Of a stretch of DNA of 64,000 nt, positions 42,073 through 52,542 are shown in pieces. Every line of letters begins with the position of its first letter. Position 1 is the first letter of the stretch. The stretch spans positions 1-64,000 of the forward strand of contig NZ_CAMCBS010000001.1 of assembly GCF_945873075.1 (NCBI RefSeq), written 5' to 3'. The translations under genes were made by a program, and so were the position numbers. The notes below the pieces were generated by a model. The model had not been told where the DNA came from, searched no databases, and saw only the letters and a list, made by a program, of their open reading frames with translations. This stretch comes from an uncultured Moraxella sp. (lineage in GTDB: Bacteria > Pseudomonadota > Gammaproteobacteria > Pseudomonadales > Moraxellaceae).

Positions 42073-43284
42073 ATGCGTTCGATTGTGGATGCTTATTTGC
42101 GCATGGGCTTGGTGCCGATGATTGTCGTGGCGCTGGTGATTGGCACGCTGATTGGCGTCTTTGCGCCGAGTGTGGGTCTAAGCTTTGGGATTTTGGGCTC
42201 AATTTTTGTGGGTGCGCTAAAAGCGGTTGCCCCTGTGCTGGTGTTTGTACTGGTGTTGGCGGCGGTATCTGGTCATAAGGTTGGTAGTGATGTGCGCATC
42301 AAGCCGATTTTGATGCTGTATCTGATTGGTACATTTTCGGCGGCATTGGTGGCAGTGGGCGCAAGCTTCTTGTTCCCAACCGAGCTTGTACTTGCCAATA
42401 TGCAAGCAGCTGAGCAAGCAGCGCCACAAAGCCTGCGTGAAGTTTTGACTAATCTTTTGATGAACCTTGTGGCAAACCCTGTCAAATCTTTGGCAGAAGC
42501 CAACTATATGGGTATCTTGACTTGGGCGGTGCTGATTGGCTTGGCACTGCGTCATGTGGCAGAGACGACCCGCCAAGTGGTTGCTGATCTTGGCACGGCA
42601 GTGACGAGCGTGGTTAAGTGGATTATTGCGCTAGCGCCATTTGGTATTCTAGGCTTGGTGGCAAGCACGGTTGCCGAAACTGGTGTGGATGCACTGATTG
42701 GCTACGCCCGCCTATTGTTGGTGTTGGTCGGTGCGATGCTGTTCATTGCCCTAGTGGTTAACCCAATCATTGTCTTTGCAGTCACTCGCAAAAACCCATA
42801 TCCGCTTGTGTTCACTTGCCTGCGTGAATCTGGCGTGACAGCATTCTTTACCCGTTCATCAGCGGCGAATATTCCTGTGAATATGAACCTGGCTCGTAAG
42901 CTTGGCTTGAGCGAAGATACTTACTCAATGTCGATTCCGCTGGGTGCGACCATCAATATGGCAGGTGCTGCCATCACCATCAATGTCCTGACTTTGGCTG
43001 CGGCGCATACGCTTGGTATCGAAGTCAGCTTTGGTTCGGCGCTACTACTTGCGGTGCTTGGCTCATTGGCGGCGTGTGGCGCATCAGGCGTGGCAGGTGG
43101 CTCATTGCTATTGATTCCATTGGCGTGTAGCCTATTTAACATCCCAAATGACATCGCCATGCAAGTCGTTGCCATCGGCTTTATCATCGGTGTGGTGCAA
43201 GACTCTGCCGAAACAGCACTGAACTCATCAACTGATGTGCTATTTACCGCAGCTGCCGATCCAAAATTCGCCCACAAAGGCTAA
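42073..43284 (+). CDS. sstT: Serine/threonine:Na+ symporter SstT
   Basis: A 403-residue member of the dicarboxylate/amino acid:cation symporter family with eight or so hydrophobic segments and two re-entrant hairpins. The signatures [19 protein letters not shown] (hairpin 1, serine-rich) and [20 protein letters not shown] (TM7) identify Sst[18 protein letters not shown] lies near the C-terminus. It imports serine and threonine with sodium. TTTAGGAG precedes ATG 42073; a terminator follows the gene. Confidence 0.93.
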   Translation: MRSIVDAYLRMGLVPMIVVALVIGTLIGVFAPSVGLSFGILGSIFVGALKAVAPVLVFVLVLAAVSGHKVGSDVRIKPILMLYLIGTFSAALVAVGASFLFPTELVLANMQAAEQAAPQSLREVLTNLLMNLVANPVKSLAEANYMGILTWAVLIGLALRHVAETTRQVVADLGTAVTSVVKWIIALAPFGILGLVASTVAETGVDALIGYARLLLVLVGAMLFIALVVNPIIVFAVTRKNPYPLVFTCLRESGVTAFFTRSSAANIPVNMNLARKLGLSEDTYSMSIPLGATINMAGAAITINVLTLAAAHTLGIEVSFGSALLLAVLGSLAACGASGVAGGSLLLIPLACSLFNIPNDIAMQVVAIGFIIGVVQDSAETALNSSTDVLFTAAADPKFAHKG

Positions 43285-43299
43285 TTCATTCGGCATCAC

Positions 43300-43325
43300 A
43301 AGACCTGCTCAGCGTGGCAGGTCTT
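43300..43325 (+). terminator. Terminator after sstT
   Basis: AAGACCTGC and GCAGGTCTT with an 8-nt loop, followed by seven Ts. Confidence 0.85.
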
Positions 43326-43620
43326 TTTTTGTGGGTGTGTTTGAAAAAAAGATAAATCATTTGGGCAAAAAATAGGTGATTTTCTTAAGCTTTTGCCAAG
43401 ATTTATTCAGCTTGGATAAGCTATTTGGCAAAATTGCTTTGGCTTGTGAGCGATCATCAAGTGTATTTAATAAAAAAATAATTGATAAATCAACTGCTTA
43501 GCAATTATTTTAAAAATTTAACATCCAAATTGCCCGCCTTAAGCTTAGTTTAAGCTTACTATGGTTTAATACACACATCGAAAGATACACAATCATTCAT
43601 TAAACTTTAGGAGCTTATCC
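43326..43620. other. AT-rich upstream region of the BOF protein gene
   Basis: No gene seen. GCTTAGTTTAAGCTTACTATGG near 43541 contains the short inverted repeat TTAAGC / GCTTAA, and AGGAG lies just before ATG 43621. No clear promoter hexamers could be chosen. Confidence 0.35.
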
Positions 43621-43977
43621 ATGAAACTATTTGCAAAACTATCAACTGCGCTACTAGCAACCACCGTATTGGCATCGGGCGCCGCCCAAGCTGGCGATGA
43701 CTACAACCGCAACTATCAGCCACAAGTGACCACCGCAGCCACCGCCAAAAACCTATATGATGACACCAAAGTCAGCATCAAAGGTCAAATCACCCGCAAG
43801 CTTAGCCGTGAAAAGTACGAGCTACAAGACGCCACTGGCAAAATCCAAGTAGAGATTGACGATGAAGATCTGCGTGGCGCAAGCATCGTCGGTAAAAACA
43901 TCACCATCACCGGCGAGCTGGATAAAAAGAAAAACGGCACGGTAAAAATTGATTCAGACTATGTACAAATCCACTGA
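43621..43977 (+). CDS. YgiW/YdeI-type BOF periplasmic stress protein
   Basis: A 118-residue exported protein. Signal peptide 1-24 (ending GAAQAG), then an OB-fold of the BOF family: VSIKGQITRKLSREKYELQD, IQVEIDDEDLRG and ITITGELDKKKNGTVKID. Members bind cationic compounds or help survive peroxide, cadmium and acid stress. Single gene between two terminators. Confidence 0.85.
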   Translation: MKLFAKLSTALLATTVLASGAAQAGDDYNRNYQPQVTTAATAKNLYDDTKVSIKGQITRKLSREKYELQDATGKIQVEIDDEDLRGASIVGKNITITGELDKKKNGTVKIDSDYVQIH

Positions 43978-43991
43978 TTCATCAGCCTAAG

Positions 43992-44018
43992 CAAAAACCC
44001 ATCAAGCGATGGGTTTTT
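43992..44018. terminator. Bidirectional terminator, BOF gene / def
   Basis: CAAAAACCCATC and GATGGGTTTTTG with a 4-nt loop between convergent genes. Confidence 0.85.
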
Positions 44019-44040
44019 GTGTATTACAAGACTAGAAAAA

Positions 44041-44559
44041 TTAGCGTTTTTCTCGGGCTTTGAGCACTTTTTTGACCTTATCACGGGCACGAGATTGCTT
44101 GAGTGTCGATAGATAATCAACAAACAGCTTACCATTTAAATGATCCATCTCATGCTGAATGCACACCGCCAATAGCTCATCAGCATCAATGCTAAATGGC
44201 TTGCCATCACGGTCAAGCGCATCGATCTTGACACGGGCAGGACGCTCAACTTCGTCATAGACTTCAGGCACCGACAGACAGCCTTCTTGATAGGGCTTGG
44301 TCTCATCGGTCAGTGGGGTGATGGTAGGATTGATAAAGACCTGTGGCTGTGGCTCTTCGCCATCTCTTGCCAGATCCATCACAATCACCTGCACATGGCG
44401 ATCCACCTGTGTCGCCGCAAGACCAATACCACGAGCATCGTACATGGTCTCAAACATATCATCAATCAAGGTTTTGATGGTCTCATCCACGACCGCCACA
44501 GGCTGTGCGATGGTACGCAGGCGTGGGTCAGGATAAGCCAAAATCGGTAATAGTGCCAT
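44041..44559 (-). CDS. def: Peptide deformylase
   Basis: A 172-residue metalloprotease that removes formyl groups from nascent proteins. All three motifs are present: GIGLAATQV (motif 1), EGCLSVP (motif 2, metal Cys) and QHEMDHLNG (motif 3, HExxH). The longer open frame to 44643 is upstream leader. No fmt gene follows, unlike the common def-fmt pair. Confidence 0.95.
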   Translation of the reverse strand: MALLPILAYPDPRLRTIAQPVAVVDETIKTLIDDMFETMYDARGIGLAATQVDRHVQVIVMDLARDGEEPQPQVFINPTITPLTDETKPYQEGCLSVPEVYDEVERPARVKIDALDRDGKPFSIDADELLAVCIQHEMDHLNGKLFVDYLSTLKQSRARDKVKKVLKAREKR

Positions 44560-44779
44560 AATCTTCTCGTTGTATTTCTTAAAATGTCTCAAAAATGAAT
44601 CGTCTATTATAACGAAAATGGGGGCAAAATGACAAATTACCAACCGATTTATCCAAAGTTTTTCTCAATTTTCATCATTGATTTTATAAAATCATCAATT
44701 CATCAAGATAGCAGTTGGCAAGGTGGGTAATTTATGCCAAAATATTGGCTTATTTAAAAAAGTCAGCAAAGGGTAACTT

Positions 44780-45373
44780 ATGAGTGCTCGCACCGCCACC
44801 ATCACACGCAACACCGCCGAAACTCAAATCAGCGTCAGCATCAATCTAGATGGCACAGGTCAAGGCGTGCTCGATACGGGCGTGCCGTTTTTGGATCATA
44901 TGCTTGATCAGATCAAACGCCACGGCTTGATTGACCTAGATGTCAAATGCGTGGGTGATACGCACATCGATGACCATCACAGCGTCGAAGATGTCGGCAT
45001 CGCCATCGGTCAGGCGCTCAAAGCGGCACTGGGCGACAAAAAAGGCATTCGCCGTTATGGGCATTTTTATGCACCACTTGATGAGAGCCTAAGCCGTGTC
45101 GTGGTGGATATTTCAGGTCGCCCGGGGCTACATATGGATGTGCCATTTACCCGCTCGCACATCGGCACGATGGATGTGGACTTGTTCTCAGAGTTCTTTT
45201 ATGGGCTGGTCAATCACGCCTTTATCACGCTACACATTGATAATCTAAAAGGCAAAAACAGCCATCACCAAATTGAGAGTGTCTTTAAGGCGCTCGCTCG
45301 TGCGCTACGCATGGCGGTCGAGTACGATGAGCGTGCCTTGAACCAATTACCATCAACCAAAGAGATGCTATAA
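44780..45373 (+). CDS. hisB: Imidazoleglycerol-phosphate dehydratase HisB
   Basis: A 197-residue monofunctional dehydratase of histidine synthesis. The metal-binding repeats [15 protein letters not shown] and [13 protein letters not shown] are present, plus [11 protein letters not shown]. It lacks the phosphatase part of the enterobacterial fusion. GGGTAAC precedes ATG 44780. hisH follows after 7 nt. Confidence 0.95.
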   Translation: MSARTATITRNTAETQISVSINLDGTGQGVLDTGVPFLDHMLDQIKRHGLIDLDVKCVGDTHIDDHHSVEDVGIAIGQALKAALGDKKGIRRYGHFYAPLDESLSRVVVDISGRPGLHMDVPFTRSHIGTMDVDLFSEFFYGLVNHAFITLHIDNLKGKNSHHQIESVFKALARALRMAVEYDERALNQLPSTKEML

Positions 45374-45380
45374 GGGAGCG

Positions 45381-46016
45381 ATGATGACTACTCCAACGAT
45401 TGCGCTACTCGACTATGGCGTGGGCAACCTATATTCTGTGGCAAACGCCCTAAGTGTCGCTGGTGGCGATGTCGTCATCACAAGCGACCCAAAAGTCATC
45501 AAATCAGCGGACAAAATCCTATTGCCCGGTGTCGGTGCGATGCGTGATGCGATGGCAAATATGGTGGCGCATGGCATTGATGTGGCGGTCAAAGATGCGC
45601 TAGCAACCAAGCCTGTGATGGCGATTTGTGTCGGTATGCAGGCGATGTTTGATTATTCTGAAGAAGGCGACGTGCCATGTCTTGGCATCATCAAAGGGGC
45701 GGTGCGCTTGTTTGATGAGACTTGGGTCGAAAATGGTCATGCAATTAAAATCCCCCATGTCGGCTGGAATCGTGTCGATGCTGATACCGATCATGTGCTG
45801 TGGGATGGCTGTAATCATGAGCATTTTTATTTTACCCACAGCTACTACTGCGATCCTGCACCTAATGATGATTTGATCATCGCCACCACCGAGTACGGCG
45901 AGAAATTTTGCTCAAGCATCATTCGGGACAATCTGTTCATCACCCAGTTCCACCCCGAAAAAAGCCACAATGCAGGGCTCAAACTGTTATCCAATTTTAT
46001 CAAGTGGCAGCCTTAG
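45381..46016 (+). CDS. hisH: Imidazole glycerol phosphate synthase glutaminase subunit HisH
   Basis: A 211-residue class I glutamine amidotransferase. The nucleophile Cys83 is in MAICVGMQAMFDYS and the His/Glu pair in ITQFHPEKSHN. It supplies ammonia to HisF, which is not in the window; hisA and hisF usually follow, but here the operon ends at a terminator. AAGGGAG serves one of two adjacent ATGs (45381 or 45384). Confidence 0.95.
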   Translation: MMTTPTIALLDYGVGNLYSVANALSVAGGDVVITSDPKVIKSADKILLPGVGAMRDAMANMVAHGIDVAVKDALATKPVMAICVGMQAMFDYSEEGDVPCLGIIKGAVRLFDETWVENGHAIKIPHVGWNRVDADTDHVLWDGCNHEHFYFTHSYYCDPAPNDDLIIATTEYGEKFCSSIIRDNLFITQFHPEKSHNAGLKLLSNFIKWQP

Positions 46017-46052
46017 ATGCTGATAACCCTATGTAGCGATTATGAAAACAAA

Positions 46053-46084
46053 AAAATCCAGTGAATCATCCTTCACTGGATTTT
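46053..46084. terminator. Bidirectional terminator, hisH / glmS
   Basis: AAAATCCAGTGAA and TTCACTGGATTTT with a 6-nt loop between convergent genes. Confidence 0.88.
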
Positions 46085-46097
46085 ATTAATCAGCTGA

Positions 46098-47936
46098 CTA
46101 TTCCACCGTCACCGATTTGGCAAGGTTACGTGGTTTATCGACATCTGTGCCACGCACTAGGGCGACATGATAAGACAGTAGCTGTACGCCGATGGTATGA
46201 ACGATTGGCGAGAGCACACCGACATGGCGTGGAGTGCGGATGACATGGATGCCATCACCAGCGGTGAAATCACTGTCTAGGTCGGATAGAACAAATAGCT
46301 CACCACCACGGGCGCTGACTTCTTGCATATTGGCTTTGACTTTATCAAGCAATCCATCGTTTGGCGAGATGACCACGACGGGCATATTCTCATCCACGAG
46401 TGCCAACGGGCCATGCTTGAGCTCACCGGCTGGATAAGCTTCGGCATGGATATAGGTCAGCTCTTTTAATTTCAATGCGCCTTCTAGGGCGATTGGATAA
46501 TGAATGCCACGACCTAAGAATAGTGCCGATGGTTTGGCGGAGAATTTTTGTGCCCATGCACCAAGCTGTGGCTCTAGGTTCAAGGCGTGCTGAATGCTAC
46601 CCGGTAGCAGGCGCAGCTCTTCGGCATATTGCTCAGCAGTCTCATCGCTGACATGGCCACGGATTTTGCCCAATGTCACTGCCAAGCCAAATAGCACTAC
46701 AAGCTGTGTGGTAAAGGCTTTGGTACTTGCCACACCAATCTCAGCACCAGCACGGGTATAGATAGCCAGCGTTGAGCTGCGTGGTAGTGCCGATTCCATG
46801 ACATTACAAATCGATAGGCTGTATTTATGCCCTTGGGTCATGGCGTATTTGAGCGCTTCCATCGTGTCGAGCGTCTCGCCTGATTGGCTGATGGTGACGA
46901 TGAGTTCGTTTTCATCACCGATGACATCACGATAGCGGTATTCGCTGGCAATCTCAACATCACAGCGGATTTTGGCGATGCTCTCAAGCCAGTATTTGCC
47001 GGTCAAAGCGGCATAATACGAAGTACCGCAGGCAAGGATTTTGATGCTGTTGATTTTGCCAAAGATGTCTGGGGCGTCTTCGCCAAAGTTCTCAGCAATA
47101 AAGCCGCCTTCCAAGAAAATCTCAGCCGTATCGGACACCGCACGAGGCTGTTCATAAATCTCTTTTTGCATAAAGTGGCTGTATGGGCCAAGCTCAAGCG
47201 AGGCAAGTGATAGCTCAGACATTTTGATGATGCGTTCAGACTCGTTGCCGTCTTTATCGAGTAGTTTGGTGATACCATCAGCGTGAAGTAGGGCAATGTC
47301 GCCATCTTCTAAATAAGTCACTCGGCGAGTAAAGGCAATCACCGCCGACACATCAGAAGCGATAAAGATTTCATCATCACCGAACGCCACCAGTAGCGGG
47401 CAGCCCATACGAGCGACGACCATTTGATTTGGCTTGTCATTGGCGATGACGGCGATGGCATAAGCACCATGAAAGCGAGCAGTGGCTGACTGTACTGCTT
47501 GGTATAGGTCATGACCATTATTGATGTATTCGTGGTGCACGCTGTGGGCGATGACTTCGGTGTCAGTTTGTGATTCAAACACATAGCCCAGTGCTTCTAG
47601 GCGACTGCGTTCGGCTTCAAAATTCTCAATGATACCATTATGCACCACCGAGATTAGCCCTGCTGAAATGTGTGGGTGTGCATTTGGCTCGGTGACACCA
47701 CCATGTGTCGCCCAGCGCGTATGACCGATGCCGGTATGTCCATAGATTTCTTTGTTTTTGGCGGCTTCTTCCATCAAAGCCACACGACCAACACGACGCA
47801 CACGGCGAATCCCTGTCTCGGTCTGCACGGCAATGCCTGATGAGTCATAGCCGCGATATTCTAGGCGTTTTAGCCCGTCTGTCAAAAAATCAACCACATT
47901 ATGATGGGTGCGAATAGCACCAACGATACCGCACAT
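46098..47936 (-). CDS. glmS: Glutamine-fructose-6-phosphate aminotransferase GlmS
   Basis: A 612-residue enzyme making glucosamine-6-phosphate for cell-wall and LPS synthesis. Cys2 (MCGIVGAIR) starts the N-terminal glutaminase domain, [18 protein letters not shown] lies near residue 73-90, and two SIS sugar-isomerase domains follow ([20 protein letters not shown]). The C-terminus ends [13 protein letters not shown], as in the family. No glmS riboswitch is expected in this group and none was seen upstream. Confidence 0.97.
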   Translation of the reverse strand: MCGIVGAIRTHHNVVDFLTDGLKRLEYRGYDSSGIAVQTETGIRRVRRVGRVALMEEAAKNKEIYGHTGIGHTRWATHGGVTEPNAHPHISAGLISVVHNGIIENFEAERSRLEALGYVFESQTDTEVIAHSVHHEYINNGHDLYQAVQSATARFHGAYAIAVIANDKPNQMVVARMGCPLLVAFGDDEIFIASDVSAVIAFTRRVTYLEDGDIALLHADGITKLLDKDGNESERIIKMSELSLASLELGPYSHFMQKEIYEQPRAVSDTAEIFLEGGFIAENFGEDAPDIFGKINSIKILACGTSYYAALTGKYWLESIAKIRCDVEIASEYRYRDVIGDENELIVTISQSGETLDTMEALKYAMTQGHKYSLSICNVMESALPRSSTLAIYTRAGAEIGVASTKAFTTQLVVLFGLAVTLGKIRGHVSDETAEQYAEELRLLPGSIQHALNLEPQLGAWAQKFSAKPSALFLGRGIHYPIALEGALKLKELTYIHAEAYPAGELKHGPLALVDENMPVVVISPNDGLLDKVKANMQEVSARGGELFVLSDLDSDFTAGDGIHVIRTPRHVGVLSPIVHTIGVQLLSYHVALVRGTDVDKPRNLAKSVTVE

Positions 47937-48102
47937 AAGCTGTTCCTTAGTATCAAAAATGTCAAATCAAAAAAGATTAATCATAAACATCCCACCCCAA
48001 ATCGTTAAGCGGTCTGCTAATATCAATCCGATTAATTATATCATGTCATATTAAGGGCGCATTGTAATTTTTTCATCATTTGGGTAAATTTTGCCAAATA
48101 AA

Positions 48103-48126
48103 AAGCACACTGCTGTCAGTGTGCTT
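48103..48126 (-). terminator. Terminator after the cystine-type ABC operon
   Basis: AAGCACACTG and CAGTGTGCTT, 10-bp stem, 4-nt loop; on the minus strand it is followed by TTTATTT. Confidence 0.8.
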
Positions 48127-48145
48127 ATAAATGCAGATAGGCTGA

Positions 48146-48889
48146 TTAACGCCGAATTTGTTGTAAAAAGCTTTGGGTGCGGGGATGGGTTGAATCTTCG
48201 AATAATTGCTTGGGGCTACCTGCTTCGATGATGTGTCCGCCTTCCATCAGTACCACGACATCCGCCACTTCACGGGCAAAATTAATCTCATGCGTCACCA
48301 CAACCATCGTCCAGCCATCATGGGCAAGCTGTTTCATTGTGGCAAGCACATCTTGCACCAGTTCAGGGTCGAGCGCTGATGTTGGCTCATCGAACAATAG
48401 CAGTTCAGGCTTGATGGCAAGTGCCCTTGCGATACCGACACGCTGCTGCTGACCGCCTGAGAGCTGATAAGGGTATAGATTGGCTTTGTCCGCCAGTCCC
48501 ACTTTGGCAAGTAGCGCCAAGGCTTCTTGCTCAACTTCGCTTTTTGGGCGGTTTTGGGCGACGATAGGCCCAAGCATCAGATTTTGTAGGGCGGTTTTAT
48601 GGGGGAATAGATTATAAGACTGAAACACCATACCGGATTTTTTGTGCAAGGCTTGCAGGTCGGCTTTGGGTAATTTTTTGCCAAAATCGACGGTCAATGA
48701 GCCATCATCAAAGCGGATTTGCCCCGCGTCAGGCAACTCTAGCCCATTCAGACAGCGCAAAAAAGTCGTCTTGCCTGAGCCTGACGGCCCAAGGATAACC
48801 ACCACTTGACCTTTTTTGATGGTTAAATCAATCCCTTTTAGCACGGCATTGTCGCCAAATGTCTTATGAATATTGGTTACTTGTATCAT
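48146..48889 (-). CDS. Polar amino-acid ABC transporter ATPase (cystine-type)
   Basis: A 247-residue ATPase: Walker A LGPSGSGKTT (about 34-43), signature LSGGQQQRVGIARAL, Walker [14 protein letters not shown] and switch His in VVTHEIN. It belongs to the polar amino-acid family (HisP/TcyN/GlnQ). It follows the permease gene by 20 nt and is the last gene of a binding protein-permease-ATPase operon. Cystine is the most likely substrate, judged from the binding protein. Confidence 0.9.
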   Translation of the reverse strand: MIQVTNIHKTFGDNAVLKGIDLTIKKGQVVVILGPSGSGKTTFLRCLNGLELPDAGQIRFDDGSLTVDFGKKLPKADLQALHKKSGMVFQSYNLFPHKTALQNLMLGPIVAQNRPKSEVEQEALALLAKVGLADKANLYPYQLSGGQQQRVGIARALAIKPELLLFDEPTSALDPELVQDVLATMKQLAHDGWTMVVVTHEINFAREVADVVVLMEGGHIIEAGSPKQLFEDSTHPRTQSFLQQIRR

Positions 48890-48909
48890 ATCAATCCTAA
48901 ATCCCGTGG

Positions 48910-49626
48910 CTATTTGGCAATATGGCGGTCAAAGCGATGCTCAAGGCGTGTCTGTGCAAAGCTGAGCACAAGACAAATCACCCAATAAATGAGCGCAGCT
49001 TCGATATACACGAGCATAAATTCATAATTGCGCGCGGTGATGATTTGCGCTTGTTTAAATAGCTCGGTCACAAGCACCAATGATGCTAGCGATGTGTCCT
49101 TGACAAGGCTAATAAAGGTGTTGGATAAGGGCGGAATGGAGACACGAAACGCCTGCGGCAAGATGACATGGCGAAAGGTCTGCATATAGCCAAGACCGAC
49201 GCTTGTACCTGCTTCCCATTGACCTTTTGGAATGGACAAAATCGCCGCTCGCACAGTTTCGGCGGCATAAGCACCGACATTGAGCGAAAATGCAATGATG
49301 GCAGACGGCACAGGGTCAAGCTTGAGTCCAAGACTTGGCAGTCCATAAAAAATGATGAACAACTGCACCAATAAGGGCGTGCCACGAATGGCAGAAATAT
49401 AGACGCCAGCCATGCCATACAGTAGCTGATGCACAGGTGTGGTGCGTGGCACAATGCGAATGAGCGCCACAACTAAAGCAATCACAAGCCCCAGAAAAAA
49501 CGACACAATCGCCAAAGGGATTGAGTAATAAATCGCACCCTTTACCATCGGCAAAAATGAGCTGATGACAATCTGAGCTCGATCGGGTGTCATGAACGGC
49601 AACGAAGACAGTAAAGTGGTGAGCAT
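48910..49626 (-). CDS. Polar amino-acid ABC transporter permease (cystine-type)
   Basis: A 238-residue inner-membrane protein with about five hydrophobic segments and the EAA-type loop ([20 protein letters not shown], about 145-165). The [20 protein letters not shown] stretch is typical of the family. ATG 49626 follows GGTGGAG; upstream residues in the open frame are not part of the family. Only one permease gene is present, so it probably works as a homodimer. Confidence 0.88.
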   Translation of the reverse strand: MLTTLLSSLPFMTPDRAQIVISSFLPMVKGAIYYSIPLAIVSFFLGLVIALVVALIRIVPRTTPVHQLLYGMAGVYISAIRGTPLLVQLFIIFYGLPSLGLKLDPVPSAIIAFSLNVGAYAAETVRAAILSIPKGQWEAGTSVGLGYMQTFRHVILPQAFRVSIPPLSNTFISLVKDTSLASLVLVTELFKQAQIITARNYEFMLVYIEAALIYWVICLVLSFAQTRLEHRFDRHIAK

Positions 49627-49731
49627 AGAAAAACTCCACCCAAGACTACAACTAGCCTTGGGTTTGTCGAATAAAAACAGTATCGTGGCACAGCTAGGCG
49701 ATGCCATGCCATGCCAAGAGATAATCAGCGA

Positions 49732-50595
49732 TTATTGTTGTGGCTTGCTGACATCTTGACCGAAGAACTGCTCGCCTAGGCGTGCCAAAGTGCCGTCATC
49801 TTGTAGTTGTTTGATGGCGTCATTGAGCTTGGCAACGGCTGCTTCTTCGCCTTTACGCAGGGCGATACCTGAGCTTTGCTCATACTCTTTGCCACCTTCT
49901 AGCTTGATGGCTAGACCGTGGTCAGGCTTGGCTTTGAAGTATTCAAGCACAGCCAGCTTGTCATTGATGGTAACATCAGCACGGCCTTGTTGAACCAATG
50001 TGATGGCTTGTGATAGACCTTCGATTGGCTCAAGTGTCGCACCGTATTTTTCGGCGATTTTACCAAAATTCACCGTCAATGATTGTGCTGATTTTTTGCC
50101 TTTTAGGTCTTCCCAGCTTGCCACCTGCGTTTCTGGCTTGGCAAGTACGACAGCGGTTGAGTAGGTGTAGTTGGTTGTGCCGTCATATTTGGCTTTGCGT
50201 TCTTCTGATTGTAGATTGACTTGGTTTGCCACCATGTCAAAACGACCCGCATCCAGACCTGCTAGCATCGCATCCCATTGAGTTTCTTTGAACTCAACTT
50301 TTACGCCAAGCTTATCGGCGATGGCACGGGTCACTTCGACATCATAGCCAGTTAGCTTGCCAGTTTCGTCATGATAGCTAAATGGCGCATAAGTGCCTTC
50401 GGTGCCGACGATAATCGTGCCGCCACTGTTTAGACGCTCAAGTAGGTCGCTTGCGGTGGTTTTTGGCGCTTCGCTGGTTTCGGCTTTGGTTGGTTCTGCG
50501 GTTGGTGCAGGTTGTTCTGCTGGCTTATCACCGCCACAGGCTGATAGTAGGGCAGTGCCAAACACCACAGGCATCAATGAACGAAAAATACGCAT
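49732..50595 (-). CDS. Amino-acid ABC transporter substrate-binding lipoprotein (cystine-type)
   Basis: A 287-residue binding protein. Signal ends LLSACGG (lipobox), then a Pro/Glu/Thr-rich linker (about 23-50) and the family-3 solute-binding fold (GTIIVGTEGTYAPFSYHD, LTGYDVEVTRAIADKLG, WDAMLAGLDAGRFDMVANQV). The 'VGTEGTYAPFS...LTGYDVEV' pattern resembles the cystine-binding protein TcyJ/FliY. Ligand assignment is by resemblance only. Confidence 0.85.
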   Translation of the reverse strand: MRIFRSLMPVVFGTALLSACGGDKPAEQPAPTAEPTKAETSEAPKTTASDLLERLNSGGTIIVGTEGTYAPFSYHDETGKLTGYDVEVTRAIADKLGVKVEFKETQWDAMLAGLDAGRFDMVANQVNLQSEERKAKYDGTTNYTYSTAVVLAKPETQVASWEDLKGKKSAQSLTVNFGKIAEKYGATLEPIEGLSQAITLVQQGRADVTINDKLAVLEYFKAKPDHGLAIKLEGGKEYEQSSGIALRKGEEAAVAKLNDAIKQLQDDGTLARLGEQFFGQDVSKPQQ

Positions 50596-50828
50596 AATAA
50601 CTCCAATGATAAATAAGTCGGTTGATTAGACAACCAAATAAAAGTTGATGTATTATAAGGAAAAATCACGCCAATCACACGGCTTATTTTGACTATGCTT
50701 ATGACAAATTGCAAATATTTGCAAATTTTGTGCAAAATTTAGCCAAATTGCACCGCCTTGAGACAAAACATTTGCAAAATCGCCCATCATCCCCATATTA
50801 AAGGCATCTTATTGATTTGGATGAAACT

Positions 50829-51749
50829 ATGACAACTTATACCGAAAATTACCGCCAGCGCTTTTTTATTGACGGCTCTGTTGTGCGTGGGGATGTGGTA
50901 CGCCTAACGGACGCTTACCAAACCGTCATCGCCCAAAAAGCCTATCCAACCGCCATCAAAGCATTGCTTGGCGAGATGCTGGTATCAGCAAGCCTATTGA
51001 TTGGTACACTCAAAATCGATGGCAAACTCTCCATTCAGCTACAAAGCTCGGATGATACTGCCAAACTTAATTGGGCAATGGCAGAGTGCGACCATACAGG
51101 TGCGGTGCGTGCTTTGGCAGGCTTTAATGCCGATGGTGATGACAATCAAGCGCTGTGGGCGTCATTGACCACGAGCAATCAAGCTTTTGCCGAGCTTGGT
51201 GCAGGCGTGCTGTTTATCAGTATCCATCCTGATAAGGGCGAAGCGTATCAAGGGATTGTCGAGCGAGTGAGCGACAATCTGGGCGAGTGCTTGGCGCATT
51301 ATCAAAAGCAATCAGCACAAATCCCAACCATCATCAAGCTTGCGACCAATGATGAAACCGCAGGCGGCGTGCTTGTACAGCTGCTACCACAGAGCGATGC
51401 GGATAAAGAAAATGACCCTGATTTGTGGGATCGCTTGACCGTCTTGACCAATACGCTAAAAGCGGATGAAATCACCGATTTGCCTGCTGATGAGATTTTG
51501 TACCGCTTATACCATGAAGAAGAAGTGGTGCTGCCTGAAAGTGTGCCACTGCACTTTGCTTGCACTTGTTCGGCAGAAAAATCACAAGGCGCAATCATGC
51601 AGCTTGGGCTAGAAGATGCCAAACAACTGGTTGCGGCACATGGCGGTACTTTGGTGATGGACTGCGGATTTTGTGGCAAAGAATATCACTTTGACGATCA
51701 AGCGGTGGATGCGCTGTTTGGCGTGGATGTGCAGACAGGTCAAGCTTAA
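50829..51749 (+). CDS. hslO: Redox-regulated chaperone Hsp33
   Basis: A 306-residue chaperone activated by oxidation and heat. The zinc-binding cysteines are in HFACTCSAEK (CxC) and DCGFCGKEYH (CxxC) near the C-terminus, and the N-terminal domain starts with RFFIDGSVVRGDVVRL. ATG 50829 follows GGATG; an upstream in-frame TTG is not used. Single gene ending at a terminator. Confidence 0.95.
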   Translation: MTTYTENYRQRFFIDGSVVRGDVVRLTDAYQTVIAQKAYPTAIKALLGEMLVSASLLIGTLKIDGKLSIQLQSSDDTAKLNWAMAECDHTGAVRALAGFNADGDDNQALWASLTTSNQAFAELGAGVLFISIHPDKGEAYQGIVERVSDNLGECLAHYQKQSAQIPTIIKLATNDETAGGVLVQLLPQSDADKENDPDLWDRLTVLTNTLKADEITDLPADEILYRLYHEEEVVLPESVPLHFACTCSAEKSQGAIMQLGLEDAKQLVAAHGGTLVMDCGFCGKEYHFDDQAVDALFGVDVQTGQA

Positions 51750-51760
51750 ACTTCACCAAC

Positions 51761-51796
51761 AAAATACCGCTCAATCGTGATGATGAGCGGTATTTT
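51761..51796. terminator. Bidirectional terminator, hslO / artM
   Basis: AAAATACCGCTCA and TGAGCGGTATTTT, 13-bp stem, 10-nt loop, between convergent genes. Confidence 0.85.
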
Positions 51797-51800
51797 TTGT

Positions 51801-51826
51801 TAAGCCATTTAAGCCATTTAAGCCAT
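51801..51826. repeat. Three copies of a 9-bp direct repeat
   Basis: TAAGCCATT occurs at 51801, 51810 and 51819 (the last ends in G). It lies in the short spacer between the terminator and the end of artM. Confidence 0.6.
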
Positions 51827-51828
51827 GC

Positions 51829-52542
51829 TTATGATTTGGTGCTCGGTGGCACATAGCGTTTGTGGCGATTGATATGGCGTTCAAATTGGCGAAAACCAAA
51901 TAAGAAAATCCAGCTAATCACCAAATAAATCACACCAGCAGCAAAGAACATCTCAAGGTTCAGATAGGTCTTGGCGATAATATCGCGCGCCTTGTGCGTC
52001 AGCTCAACCACAGTGATTGAGGCTGCCAAAGCACTGCCTTTGAGCATAAAAATCACTTCGTTGCTATACGCAGGAATCATGATACCAAAGGCACGAGGCA
52101 GGGTGATGCGTTTTAATTTTTGGGATTTTGACATACCGATGGCGTCAGCCGCTTCAAGCTCGCCTTTTGGTACGGCTTGTACAGCACCACGCACGATTTC
52201 AGCGATATAGGCTGAGGTGTTGAGCGTCAAGGCGATGATGGCGCACCAGTAGTTTTTGCTAAAAACAGGTTCCCACAAGAATGAGTTTTTGACAGCGTCA
52301 AATTGACCCAAACCATAATAAATCAAGAAAATCTGCACCAGTAGCGGTGTACCGCGAAAAAAGAAAATATACGCCGCAGGGATGGCTCGTAACCACGCAA
52401 TTGGTGATAGTCGCCACAGACCCAACGCCACGCCAAACACTAAGCCCAGTGCACAGCTCAATACCACAAGCTCAATGGTGGTGATGGAGGCTTTGAGCAG
52501 TTCGGGAAAATGCTCAAAAATCGCTTGCCAATTCCAGCTCAT
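51829..52542 (-). CDS. artM: Basic/polar amino-acid ABC permease (ArtM/HisM-like)
   Basis: A 237-residue permease. [20 protein letters not shown], the EAA loop AVQAVPKGELEAADAIGMSK and VTVVELTHKARDIIAKTY-like sequence resemble ArtM and HisM. Its start overlaps the stop of artQ by four bases, so the two permeases are translationally coupled and probably form the heterodimeric channel. Last gene of a six-gene operon. Confidence 0.82.
   Translation of the reverse strand: MSWNWQAIFEHFPELLKASITTIELVVLSCALGLVFGVALGLWRLSPIAWLRAIPAAYIFFFRGTPLLVQIFLIYYGLGQFDAVKNSFLWEPVFSKNYWCAIIALTLNTSAYIAEIVRGAVQAVPKGELEAADAIGMSKSQKLKRITLPRAFGIMIPAYSNEVIFMLKGSALAASITVVELTHKARDIIAKTYLNLEMFFAAGVIYLVISWIFLFGFRQFERHINRHKRYVPPSTKS

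Noticed and set aside
46017..48145. A glmS ribozyme-riboswitch upstream of glmS
   Set aside because: The 200-nt region upstream of the glmS start shows no conserved core and this riboswitch belongs to Gram-positive lineages.
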